This document shows, one piece after another, positions 1 through 9,769 of a stretch of DNA of 64,000 nt. Numbering within the stretch: the first letter of the stretch is position 1; each line of letters opens with the position of its first letter. The DNA comes from Turnera subulata (Eukaryota > Streptophyta > Magnoliopsida > Malpighiales > Passifloraceae), in assembly GCA_028386065.3 (NCBI GenBank), contig JAKUCV010000938.1, forward strand, positions 96,979-160,978, in the 5' to 3' direction. The notes under the pieces were generated by a model. That model had not been told where the DNA came from. It made no database searches and saw only the letters and a list, made by a program, of their open reading frames with translations. Position numbers and translations under genes: made by a program.

Positions 1-185
1 GAGGGCTCAAAACCTTCTGGTTTCTCTAAAAGGACTATGTAAGTTTCCAAGTTGCTTTTGTTTTCCACAGTTTCTGTATCAGCTGATAGACTAACTATTG
101 GCTCGGTGATAGCTTTAGATGAGCTAAACATGAAAACAGAAAGCATAAGCAAAAAAATCATTGTTTTGCTTCTTCTTCTTTCCAT
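1..185 (-). CDS. subtilisin-like protease, N-terminal fragment cut by the window edge
   Basis: The first 61 codons of a subtilase read leftward out of the window. From the ATG at 185 there is a basic start (MERRRSK), a hydrophobic signal-peptide core (MIFLLMLSVFMFSS) and then LETYIVLLEKPEGF, the opening strand of the inhibitor-I9 propeptide. The same words (ETYIVFV.KPEGM) open the complete paralogues at 1815, 39243 and 42979, so this is the next member of the same-strand array. Whether the rest of the gene is intact cannot be seen. The spacer to the next gene is about 1.6 kb. Family assignment is firm; functional state is unknown. Confidence 0.8.
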   Translation of the reverse strand, partial: MERRRSKTMIFLLMLSVFMFSSSKAITEPIVSLSADTETVENKSNLETYIVLLEKPEGFEP

Positions 186-1814
186 ATTTTTTGCGGAACA
201 AGCAATCAAGTGCGGTTGTTCGAGTTTACACTACAGAAAGTTTTCCATATATTGCATTACAAGTTAAGACACATCAATATATATATAGCGTTTTATAAGT
301 TACAGTGGAAAAATGTCTGTCTATAGGTAGCAAAATGATCTTCTTCATGGAAGTTGGGGATTGAATTTCTCTTTATTGTTAGTATCGTTAAACAGGAGGC
401 ATTGCATTGTTTGTTCAAATAAGCTAAGATAAGACAGTTTTTACAGATGGTTGCTTCAGGAATCACGCTCTGGATGCACATACCTTATGGATTCTCTTGT
501 ATTTTGTGATCAGGCTAAGATATTGTCAAATGGCTTGTCTATTTTCGGTCAAAATATGCAGAATCGCCGTTTTCTTAAAAAATATATCGATAGTGATTTC
601 TTCTTTTTTTCAACAAGTATATGTTGTAAAGTGACGTTCTCAGGATTGATTTTGGTCTTTATCATTCTAACATTGACTTCTATCAAAATATATACACACA
701 AAAGACTTTATATCAAGTAAAAATTCTTTTTTGGAATATTTTCTTTCCTTATGATACGAATACATTGAGAATTATGTAAAAGTTGAGCCAATGCTTGTAA
801 ACATTTCTGCTGGCTCTAGTAAGGGGAGAGATAGGATATCATTTGGTATATTTAAAAAAGTAGCTTAAGGTACAATAAGGGTTAAGTCTCTACTTCAGTA
901 TTTGATGAAAATGTGAGGGAATTGTCCTCTCCTTGAAGTTAAAATTTCAAACCAAAAGACAAAAACATTTTTTTCCGATAGAAAACCAAAGGCAAACAGT
1001 TGTATATATTATGGTTCTCTTTATCGTGCATCTTCGGCCTTTCTTGTATGTTCGATGATATTGAAGATGAATAGTTGCATTACGCGTAACTATCACTGAC
1101 AGCTGACTAAAGGTATTAAGGGTGTTACCTAGCAAAGCCGAGTTGTGAGTACATGCATGAAAATGCTATATTAAGAAAATGTTTGAGTTGGAGCTCGAAC
1201 TTCAGTTAATACCATGAAGCTCGATTGAATTGAATGTGTATGGCTTTAAATTTGATTCGACTTATTAAAAGTTCCATTAAGTGGAGTACTACTAATTAAG
1301 TTCGAACTCTCTCGATTACTCGTGCTTTATATAAAACCGAACCGAGTTCGAGTTATAATCGAAAGTTAATCTCGGAATAGTTTTCAAGTAACCTGTCTCA
1401 TTTATGTCCTTTAATTGTGTTAATGAATAACATAAATAATGAGAAAAATATATATTAGGAAATTCCTTCTTTCAAATGCTCAACTGAGGCTATAAAAAAA
1501 CTGTAAATATAAAAAAGATATCCCTTCTTATGTAAGGCAAAGAAAACATTATTTGGAGGGAAAAAAAAATTTAAAATGGAGAGATAAATCATGAAGTAAC
1601 AGGGAAAATGTACAAAATAAAGCATACAAAGCCCTATCCTGCGTCATTCCACAAAAAAGAAAAAAAAAAATCCCATAAAGTTCTACAACATTACCTATTT
1701 TCCGGATGGAAATTATTACACCCGTAAGGAGCAAATTGGGCAGAATAAACAAATCACCAAGCTAATCGACCAGTCGTTCTACTCCACGACTTGTCATCAA
1801 CTATGCATGCATCT
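186..1814. other. intergenic DNA between two subtilase genes; no gene seen
   Basis: No reading frame here looks like a protein and all ORFs are short. The left part should hold the promoter of the leftward subtilase and the right end the 3' flank of the next one. Around 1185-1345 there are repeated GCTCGAAC / GTTCGAGTT words in both orientations, which look like an eroded transposon remnant that I cannot classify. Confidence 0.5.
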
Positions 1815-4073
1815 CTACACGAAAACAACAGCAATTGGGCTCCTAACATTATACTGAGCAGAAACCCAAGTGAGATACCCCTGAGCCACACTGCCAGTAT
1901 ACCCAGCAATTCTAGTGAACGTCACAGAATATGTTGCTGTCTTGTTTCCAGCATTGAATACGAGGCTGTTTGGTGTTACTTTAACATCCACACCCTGTGG
2001 TGCAACAACGTTAACAGCATAAGATGACTGTTCAGGGCCAACATTTGTGACTGTCCTTGTGTATGTTTCTGCACTAGACCCCAATCCCAAGGAAAATGAA
2101 GGGTAGTTTAGTTGTGCTTCAGGTATAGCTGAAACATTTGAGCACGCCACTTTCTGCTTCACAATTATCTCTATAGCCGTGTCGTTGTAACCCAAACCGC
2201 ACAGGTAAGGAATGTAATCGTCAGGATTGGTATCATAAACAAGCCCCGGATCATCAGCTTTTGGTAAGTAGACATGGCCTGCACCGGTGGCAAAGAGGTT
2301 CACAGGAGCGAAGGAGTCATCTGTGATGGGATTTCCTCCAAGATTTGTTATATTGGCGGTAGTCATCATGGCAGATTTGATGGCGGCAGGAGACCAGTCA
2401 GGGTGTGAGGCTTTGAGGAGAGCTGCTGCACCAGAAAGATGAGGAGTGGCCATTGAGGTGCCGGAAAGCAATTCGAAATTGGATTTTGTTGTTTCGTCAT
2501 AGGGGTATGCAGCTAGAATGTCCACTCCTGGGCCGAGAATGTCAGGTTTCAGGATTCCGGGACTTGCAAGACTAGGACCCCTGGAGGAGAAGTCAGCAAC
2601 CTGAGGAGCATATGGAACACCATAAACGGTGCCTTCGAAAAGAATTGTGGCGGTAGGCGAAGATGTTGAGTTTATGTAAGCTTTGATGCTCAATCCATCT
2701 GCGAAATTAATTTCTGATGCTGGTAGCACATGAAGTTCAGCTGCGGTGGCATTGCCAAGATCAGCAAGAATCATTCCAGCACCACCAGCATCCTTCACTA
2801 CTTCACCTATGAAGGAACCTCCCTCGCTCCCAAAGCCATTATCACACAGGACAATCTTTCCTTTTACATCAAAATCATTTAAAGTCGAACAGAATGCAGC
2901 AGACTTATCGCCATTGGCACCGGGGTAGACCAGTGGTAACAGAGTGGAAGAAAAGTTATCTGGCTGGTAAAAGGATTGTCCATAGAATTCTGCACCATTT
3001 CCCAAGCGTACCGTTGCTCTTATGTTTCTGTCAACAGTACTAGCTCCCACTGTTAGAATCCATGGAGCATCATTTGACAATGTTGTACTATCTGGACCCT
3101 CATTCCCAGCAGCGCAGCTGACAAAGACACCCTTTTGCACAGCACCAAATGCACCCACAATGATTGGATCCTCGTAGAATTGTTCTGGTCCGCCTCCAAG
3201 TGACAGCGACATAACATCCACACCATCCTCCACTGCAGCATCCATTCCGGCTAGTATAGCACTTTCCTCACAGGAACCAAAGGCATCACAAACTTGGTAA
3301 ATTGCCAAGTGAGCTAAGGGTGCTATGCCGTATGCAGTTCCATTCAACTGCCCATTATAATTCACATCTGTGACTGCATATCCAGCTGCTGTGCTAGCCG
3401 TGTGGGTTCCATGTCCATTTCCATCCAGTGGGGGCTTGCCTGGGGAAACAAAGTTTCTGGCACCAATGATTTTGTTGTTGCAAGGCGTGCTGGCGTTGAA
3501 TTCACATCTCCCTTTCCATTTTGCAGGTGGGGGAGACATTCCTCCGTCATGAAATGATGGATGGTCTGGTGTTATTCCGGTGTCAAGAACACCTATGATG
3601 ATTCCCTGTCCATAGGTAGAATGATTCCAGAATCCTGTGTTTACTTCTAGTCCTAGAAATTTGGGAGTGTGGGTTGTACGTATACGCAGCACCTTCTGGG
3701 GTTGCGCTGATATAAACCCTTCCTTCTCTGCCATTGCCTTTGCTTCCTCCGCTGTTAGTTTTGCCGCGAACCCGGAGACCACATTGCGGTAGGAATAGAC
3801 CAAGCGATCTTGGTTTGAGCTTAATGTGGTGGTACTTGGCAGAAATGATCCATACCAGCTCTCCAAATCTTTGGACTGTGCGGCCATTCCTTCTGGTTGC
3901 TTGACAAAGACTATATATGTTTCCACATTGCCATTTTCATTTAAGGTTTCTTTGATTGCCGCCTCACCAAGTGCTGTGTTAGTGGCTGGTTCAGCGGAGC
4001 TAAACATGAAAAGGGAAATAAGTGCTAGGACAGGGATCATGGTTGGCAACTTTTTGTTTGTTGACTTGATCAT
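1815..4073 (-). CDS. subtilisin-like serine protease (S8, plant SBT type), complete
   Basis: 752-codon intronless frame, the usual size for plant subtilases, which are secreted endoproteases matured by removal of a propeptide. Order: signal peptide (about residues 1-27), I9 propeptide (about 51-135, ETYIVFV to TTHTPKFLGL), S8 catalytic domain split by a PA domain (about 375-480), and a C-terminal fibronectin-III-like domain (about 655-752). The catalytic set is intact: Asp164 in VLDTGITPDHPSF, His221 in GNGHGTHTAS, oxyanion Asn324 in AAGNEGP, Ser540 in SGTSMATPH. Several N-x-S/T sites fit an apoplastic protein. The ATG at 4073 lies about 60 bp downstream of a TATA box and is followed directly by the signal peptide. 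It is the most divergent intact copy of the array. Substrate is unknown. Confidence 0.95.
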   Translation of the reverse strand: MIKSTNKKLPTMIPVLALISLFMFSSAEPATNTALGEAAIKETLNENGNVETYIVFVKQPEGMAAQSKDLESWYGSFLPSTTTLSSNQDRLVYSYRNVVSGFAAKLTAEEAKAMAEKEGFISAQPQKVLRIRTTHTPKFLGLEVNTGFWNHSTYGQGIIIGVLDTGITPDHPSFHDGGMSPPPAKWKGRCEFNASTPCNNKIIGARNFVSPGKPPLDGNGHGTHTASTAAGYAVTDVNYNGQLNGTAYGIAPLAHLAIYQVCDAFGSCEESAILAGMDAAVEDGVDVMSLSLGGGPEQFYEDPIIVGAFGAVQKGVFVSCAAGNEGPDSTTLSNDAPWILTVGASTVDRNIRATVRLGNGAEFYGQSFYQPDNFSSTLLPLVYPGANGDKSAAFCSTLNDFDVKGKIVLCDNGFGSEGGSFIGEVVKDAGGAGMILADLGNATAAELHVLPASEINFADGLSIKAYINSTSSPTATILFEGTVYGVPYAPQVADFSSRGPSLASPGILKPDILGPGVDILAAYPYDETTKSNFELLSGTSMATPHLSGAAALLKASHPDWSPAAIKSAMMTTANITNLGGNPITDDSFAPVNLFATGAGHVYLPKADDPGLVYDTNPDDYIPYLCGLGYNDTAIEIIVKQKVACSNVSAIPEAQLNYPSFSLGLGSSAETYTRTVTNVGPEQSSYAVNVVAPQGVDVKVTPNSLVFNAGNKTATYSVTFTRIAGYTGSVAQGYLTWVSAQYNVRSPIAVVFV

Positions 4074-4130
4074 GTTAGATAGGTGGAGAAGAGAAAATTT
4101 GGTGCTTTTGAGAGTCTAATATCCATGACC

Positions 4131-4138
4131 TTATATAG
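4131..4138 (-). promoter_or_regulatory. TATA box of the subtilase at 1815-4073
   Basis: On the minus strand CTATATAAGG lies about 60 bp upstream of the ATG at 4073, at a position matching the TATA boxes of the paralogues at 41541, 45286 and 59244. Confidence 0.7.
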
Positions 4139-5189
4139 AGTACTACATTTCCCACATGTTAGTAGAAATGAAATTTGGATGGTAAGTTAGAGGGAAACTG
4201 AGAGGAAAGTGAATGTGGATATTCACAATGGCCGTCTTTCATAGGATATAGAGATAGTTTGGATCTTATTGGTTTCGTTTCAGGAGTATTAACTTACATG
4301 GTTAGCACTTGTGAAATATACATGGAACTCATAATAAAACATCACATCCGAGTCCATAGTAGTAGCATTAGTATTCTCGCTCTTTTGTTGTTTTCTCCCT
4401 TTATTAATATAGATATGATGCTTTGTTCTTGTCCTTTTGCAAGCATTTGCAATGAAATACATAAAAGTGTCATTTTCACTACTTGGCGATGAAATTTAAA
4501 GCTTTCCCTGCGTAATTTCACTATTTTTGCCAAGGATGTATACAACTAAGTCTAACAGAAAATGATTAATTGCCTACCATACTTTCTCCTCCACTTTATT
4601 TTTTTTCTTATCCCCCATCTTTTGTTTCTGAGATGATATAAATATAAAACTACGGCCTGCAGATTTATGAGGTGGAAGACTGCTCGGTTAACCTGTCTAA
4701 AGGGTAAATTCTACGCTCAAGCTGTACAGTTATCCACCAAGTTGGAGAAAAAAAAAGGAGAGAGAGAAAAAGAAACAAAATTGACTGTTAAAGGACTATT
4801 CTATCGCTTAGAGGCAAACAAGAGAAGAACGCTGCAGCACAACTCAAAGCTGTAAGCAAAAATCAATGCAAGAAGCAGTACCTTCTCTTCGCACTTATTC
4901 AGTGTTCCAATGTATCGGTTGAATACAGGAGATCATAAGTTTTGGAGGGGAAATATCAGCTTTGTTTGGCCTTGATCCAAGTCAGCATCATTGCCATAAT
5001 CCATATAGTCCAAAGTGTGGCATAATATATGATCATAACAGAAGATCTACAGGAGTTATTGGGAACTAATTTCATCACACTGTAGAAAATGTAAAATAAA
5101 GATAAACTGGCTTACACCAATGAATACCCCACCATTTGCAAATGCAGTTCCATAACTTCCATGAAAAAGAACAACGAAGGAGATGGACA
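4139..5189. other. upstream region of subtilase; no gene
   Basis: 4215-4290 is related to blocks upstream of the three other subtilases (shared words such as TTTTGGATC and GATTCCT on the plus strand, about 150-210 bp upstream of the ATG), so it probably carries conserved promoter sequence. From 4300 to 5189 the DNA is AT-rich with no supportable gene. Confidence 0.5.
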
Positions 5190-5775
5190 AGGATTCAAGA
5201 TATGATAAGCAGAATGGGCAAAAGGGTTCAGAGGAGTTTTAGAACACCCTTATGGGCCAGATAAACCTGTGTAGTTAAACCTCCCTTCATTAAAAGATAA
5301 ATAAAGCACTCAATTTTCAGGGAGTAAAAGCCAATCAGGCATGAGATATTCCCAAAAAATGGGATCAAATTCTTTCGAACGTTGTCAAACATGTACTTAA
5401 TTACCTTTGATGAAGGCAGCACTTGGATACCAAGTAGTTGTTGCATCACTGACATGATTATTCCATTCCCATACACCAACTTTGTGGTGATCTCGTAGAC
5501 ACACTTTTGACCAAACAAATTGGTCGTTCACATGTCAACCGACTCTGATGCACCACTGAGTTTAAGAATAAAGGCCAGAAAGGCATCCGTAACTCCTTTT
5601 GGAAATTTACATCTTTCACGGAAGTCATAGACAAGAACCAAGATATTATCGTTAGTGAAGTTCGAGCATTTTCTGAAGAAGAAGGAAAAAACTGTACCCA
5701 TCGGGCCCAATTGCCTTAGAACTATCACCATCCAATATAACCGTCTCCTTTACATAATTTTGGGATAATATATGG
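5190..5775 (-). pseudogene. LINE (L1-type) reverse transcriptase remnant
   Basis: Minus-strand frames contain degenerate non-LTR reverse transcriptase words. First comes KAIGPDGYSFF (cf. KAPGPDGF), then VYDFRERCKFPKGVTDAFLA (cf. the conserved F..G.LPKG..), then LKLSGASESVDM followed by a stop and TTNLFGQKCVYEITTKL, which aligns to the RPISL..VYKI..K motif with the Arg codon apparently changed CGA to TGA. At least one frameshift separates the first two blocks. This is a dead fragment of a plant L1-like element; no endonuclease or tail is recognised next to it. Confidence 0.65.
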
Positions 5776-6386
5776 CTATTCTATAAATTGGAATAGATAG
5801 ATAGAACAATTTGCCTACTTTCCATGATGAAACGCTACAGTATGAAAATGAAAGAATTTGTTATTCATGCTTGGATTTCAACCTATTCAATCAGAAGATT
5901 GAGAAGTTTGTAAGTAGCCTGCGCCTCTTGTTAATTCACCCAACCATTCTACTCCTGTCTTCAGCATTCAGGTTTTCTGGGCTTTCCAGAGAAACACAGG
6001 AGGCCCAAACTTTAATGAACCCTGACTCTCATTGTTGGACTACTGGCCCTTCTTAGATAATCTCCCCGATCCTGTACAGAAATCAACAGAGAGAGAGAGA
6101 AAAAAAAAGAACTGTTCTTGTGCACGCTTCAACGTCTCTAATCTATTGGTTCCTTTTGAATTCTTTTTTGAAGATTCCCGAGGAGGGGGAAGAACACTGA
6201 AACGTCTTCTTGGTCTGCTCGTTTTAGAAAAACCTTCACATTCCTTTCACTAGACTTCATATTAAAAGACGCGACAGGTAAACGTTTTCTTTCCTATTAC
6301 GCCAGAGGAGCCAAAAACACAACAGCTAATTATTGCTAACCCTTTTATAATCTTAATGTTACTGTTCTTTTGTTTGCTTCATTAAC
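5776..6386. promoter_or_regulatory. 5' flank of the gene at 6387; no other gene
   Basis: The block around 6170-6235 (GATTCCCGAGGAGG ... GTCTTGGTCTGCTCGTTT in register) recurs upstream of the decayed relatives, near 27660 and 28205, so promoter or leader sequence was duplicated with the gene. A weak TATA-like TTTTATAAT lies near 6343, 40 bp before the ATG, so the true transcription start is uncertain. Confidence 0.45.
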
Positions 6387-7001
6387 ATGTCGAGCAGTGA
6401 TAACAAAAACCCTACTCCAACACCTCCTGCACAGGCAGTTTATTATGATCCAGGGGAGAACATCGGCGGGATAAAGTCAGATGCAGAGAAGCAAGCGGAT
6501 ATAAACAAAGCGGTGCAACCATTGATAGCGGCAGGAGTGAGCCCTGAGCTTTTTGACCTCCACCACATGTGGGATAATTCCGTTACGACTAATTACTTCC
6601 TGAAGCACACACGTTGTATCACTCACTTCAATGATCCTGACATGGTCAAGGATGTTCTTGCAATCGGTACGGAGCGGAAGATCTTTATAGGGCAGGAAGG
6701 TATGACTTTAAGCAACTTGTTGGATCTTTGCAGCTTCATCAAGACTAAGGAAGGGCAGGAGGAGATAACCAAGATCCAGAGAAGGAAGAAACTGGAGAGG
6801 AAGGCCAAGGAGAAGAATATGAGTGTGCATGATTTTGCATTGGTCCGTGCATTTAATCAGCAGATGCAGGAGTATTCTAAGGGGACGAAACGAACTAGGG
6901 AGGAGGAGGAGAAGAAGATGGAGGGTTTAAGGAAGCACCAGATGGCTGCCCAGGAGGCTCAATCTGAAAGGAAGCTTAATGAGTATGGATATATAACTTA
7001 A
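6387..7001 (+). CDS. hypothetical plant protein, 204 aa, member of a small local family
   Basis: I do not recognise the product. The uninterrupted frame starts at an ATG after AT-rich leader. The N-terminus is Pro/Ser/Asn-rich and low in structure. Residues about 28-115 form the conserved part shared with the pseudogene at 28456 (GIKSDAEKQADI, AAGVSPELFDL, HFNDPDM, LAIGTERK, MTLSNLLDLCSFIK). Residues about 120-195 are strongly charged and Lys/Glu-rich (RRKKLERKAKEK, TREEEEKKMEGLRKHQM), probably a long helix or coiled coil. No signal peptide or membrane segment is visible. Conservation of the block between two diverged copies suggests past coding constraint. It could be a host orphan gene or a domesticated transposon protein. 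Confidence 0.7.
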   Translation: MSSSDNKNPTPTPPAQAVYYDPGENIGGIKSDAEKQADINKAVQPLIAAGVSPELFDLHHMWDNSVTTNYFLKHTRCITHFNDPDMVKDVLAIGTERKIFIGQEGMTLSNLLDLCSFIKTKEGQEEITKIQRRKKLERKAKEKNMSVHDFALVRAFNQQMQEYSKGTKRTREEEEKKMEGLRKHQMAAQEAQSERKLNEYGYIT

Positions 7002-7530
7002 TTTGCTTCTTTAGACTGCGAAGTTAATCTAATCTGTGGCATTAAAAAATCTAAGGTGTTGTTTCTGTTGGATTAAGAAAATCGAAATTGGCTAGGTCAG
7101 CTACGAAACTAGCTCAACTGTCGAAAGAAAAATTATTACTAAGTTACATTAGTTTACCAACAAGAAGCAATCAATTAATTAGGTTGTTGATTGTAAGTTC
7201 AACTTTTAAGTTGTATTAAAATTGGTTGTTTTGTTTTGTAGAAAAAAGATGAAAGTTGCTATCAAGAAGGAGCAGTGATGGTGTCGCAGAGGATCAGGAG
7301 GGGTGAATAGCGAGCTAATATCAAGTCGAGAGTATCTTAATTATCAAACGTTTTCTTGAGTTCTGTTTTGTTTTGGTACTGTATGCAGTCTATTTCCTTA
7401 TCAGAAGGGAGCTACTGCTACTATTTCTAAAGTCTGTATTATGGAAGTGTGATGTTCTTTGCCAATGATCTAATATTTTTTGTTTTTTAGAACTATATCC
7501 AAGAAAGAATATACTGCTACATGCTTCACT
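7002..7530. other. 3' flank of the 204-aa gene; no gene
   Basis: No further ORF. A short segment near 7220-7265 (TTGTAG followed by AAAAAGATGAAAGTTGC) resembles the 3' flank of the pseudogene near 29150-29185 (TAATAG then GTTTAAGAGTAAAGTTGC), so the homology of the two loci extends past the stop codon. It may include an intron in the 3' UTR. Confidence 0.4.
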
Positions 7531-8160
7531 TTTTTTTTTTTTTTGATTTGAAAGATTGATGCTATATTAAATCAAGCTGGAAGTTCAAGGGATTATAGGA
7601 CCATGAAGGTTAGACGAAATAATTTTTTTTTTTTGGTGAAAGGTTAGACGAAATAATTAATCAAAGACAAGCAACCCCCTGAAGCCTTAAGTAAATGAGA
7701 TACACCCAAAGGGAAAAGTAATGCATGATTAAGGTATAATAACGATTGTCCACGCCTAGAATGCATACATAACCACTGAATTAAGAGCCCAAATAATGGG
7801 CTTCGAATCAACTTCGACTACAACATTCCGGAGCCCCATATCCCCAGATCTGATCTAAGTTCAACAAGCAGGCAGGCCCCATAATTCAGCTTGGAATGCA
7901 GAACATGATCCAGTGTTGAAGCAAAAATCCCCTAACCATTGCCCATTATAGCATCCCAATAATTAATAAAGCCACCAGCAGAAGCTAGCTTTATACAGCA
8001 CCATCTGATCCCAGCTACAGAGGAATTACCAAGGTGTTGTTGCACAACAGTAGATGGCGAATTAACAATCTCCTTGGAGAACCGCAAACTTTCAGAAATT
8101 GGATTGAATGGAGGCTCCATTATCAACCTCAGAAACTGAAACATTGCGCCAGTATCAAGC
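7531..8160 (-). pseudogene. LINE RNase H-domain remnant with poly(A) tail
   Basis: The minus strand encodes, over several broken frames, CSAFQAELWGL and GLRNVVVEVDSKPIIWAL, the signature blocks of the RNase H domain at the end of plant L1-type LINE ORF2. It lies downstream of a frame with ISESLRFSKEIV. A run of about 16 T (7531-7546, poly(A) on the minus strand) sits where the element tail is expected. Stops and frameshifts show it is dead. Its order relative to the RT fragment at 5190 (RNase H upstream of RT on this strand) shows they come from different insertions. Confidence 0.7.
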
Positions 8161-8826
8161 CTTCCAGCAAACTACGTACTACAAATAAAACTCGCCAAGG
8201 GAGAGTATGATCAATGCCTGGTATATGCTTCTCTTGGACTGAATTTTATTTTGGACAGTGCTCAATTGTAGGAGGATTCAGTGAAAGATAATAAAATTTC
8301 TCAAGAGTTTAACAAACACAAATTCTTGGAGTAGACAATTTTATACACTCAAGTTTTTTTTCTTCTCTTTGAGAGATTACAACACATAGATACCTATCAA
8401 TATATATATTAAATCAAATTCCCTCTTTACACCAAAAAAAAAATCATCCCTAGGTGAAATCTAAAGATGACACGTGCCATCTTTTACGAAGAAAAGAAAT
8501 TATTATGTCATGTGGCAATTTGCACACGTGGTATTTTCTCAATCAACATAATATAATTAAATACAATAATATTTTTAAAATTATTTAATAAATATTAATA
8601 TTTTGTAAAAATTTTTAACATTCTATTAAGTTATTCTTAAATTTGATGATATTAAGAGTAATGTATGTCTCTTGGGTTTCTATCCTATAAATTAGAACAA
8701 ACATGTTACGAGCAGCACAACTTTGTAATCTTCTTTCTCTCCAATCTTTCCTCCTTTTCTCTATGTGTTTATATTTGTCTAAAAATTTTTATTATCAAGT
8801 TGTTCGTAAAGATCACCAATAAGATA
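8161..8826. other. AT-rich DNA, no gene
   Basis: Very AT-rich, with no coding signal. The stretch from about 8660 reads like an LTR or 5' leader (CT-rich, TTTGTAATCTTCTTTCTC). It continues across the insertion at 24642 (CATATCCAATTTCACACTC), so an older repeat was probably split here; I cannot assign it. Confidence 0.35.
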
Positions 8827-8831
8827 GAATT
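8827..8831. repeat. target-site duplication GAATT (left)
   Basis: GAATT immediately precedes the left LTR and is repeated at 24642-24646 immediately after the right LTR. Confidence 0.85.
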
Positions 8832-9370
8832 TGTAAAAATACTAGATTTACCTTTATATGGATGATGCCTTTGGGAAGGTCCTTGTGCTTGTAGGACTTA
8901 CAAAGGTCAGTAGAGACTAGGACCTGGAGAGAGTAGGACCTAGGAAGGTTGCCTGTAGGACCTGCAAAGACTAACAAAGAGTAGGACCCGGAGAGGTCCA
9001 GGGTTTGTGACCCCGGTTGACACTCCGATGCCTAAGTTAGAGAGAGGATTTTGTAGAGAGAGGAGGCAAGAGAGAGAGTAAAAATTTAGATGAATGAGCA
9101 AGGTACCTTGAGATGTTATACAGAAGGTCTATTTATAGGGAAATTCAGCCCCCTGGTGGCCCAAGCTGGACTTGGACATAATTCCTTACTTTGGACCTAA
9201 GATTTGGTGGTCCAAACTAGACTTGGTCATATGAACCTTAGCCTTGGAGGTCTTGGGTGGGCTTGGACTTAAGGCTTCTCCCTGAACCTTAGCCTTGGTG
9301 GTCCAGGATGGGCTTGGACCTAAGACTTGATCTTGCTGTTGTGCTGAGGGTGAAATTCCATATGTTATCA
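8832..9370 (-). repeat. 3' LTR of the LARD-like element
   Basis: 539 bp, on the minus strand TGATAACATATGG ... TTTTTACA. Same length as the partner at 24103. It is rich in AGGACC / AGGTCC words. Confidence 0.9.
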
Positions 9371-9381
9371 CTAGCCCCCAA
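9371..9381 (-). other. polypurine tract of the LARD-like element
   Basis: On the minus strand TTGGGGGCTAG directly abuts the LTR start TGATAACA, the expected place for plus-strand priming. Confidence 0.65.
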
Positions 9382-9464
9382 CTCTGAGGGATATTGTGTA
9401 ACAATATTCCTTAGAGTTTATTTTCTCCAAGATATACTTTTACTTTAGTTGTCTTCGCATATTA

Positions 9465-9624
9465 TGTAACGCCCCGGATTTTTATAATTTGATTTACGGA
9501 ATTTTCGGAATTTTATTCCAGATAATGTTTTGATATTGGATTTCGTGTCCTGGGTTTCAGGGGTATTTTGGTAATTTTCTTGTGTTTAAGTATTTTATTT
9601 TAAAATTGGGACACGGGTGTTTCA
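9465..9624 (+). repeat. 5' LTR with a 2.7-kb internal deletion
   Basis: The first 51 bp match the LTR start at 14512 and the last about 110 bp match the LTR end at 17260-17370 (GATAATGTTTTGATATTGG ... GGGTGTTTCA). The join lies in a TTCCA common to both sites, so a short-repeat deletion removed the middle. It is followed at 9627 by a primer-binding site, TTGGTAGCGGAGCC, similar to initiator-Met tRNA sites. Confidence 0.85.
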
Positions 9625-9769
9625 GCTTGGTAGCGGAGCCAGGTTTCAGATCCTTGGTTTTTAAAGTGTTTTAAACCTTGTTTTCAAAGTGATTTCTGTG
9701 TTTAAGCCTGTTTTCGGATTTATGATTTTAAAAGTGTTTTGACTCATTTGCATTCATATAGGCGTTGAT

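Noticed and set aside
4667..4855. Short plus-strand ORF MRWKTARL...
   Set aside because: Purine-rich low-complexity end, no homologue in the window, no promoter or conserved motif.
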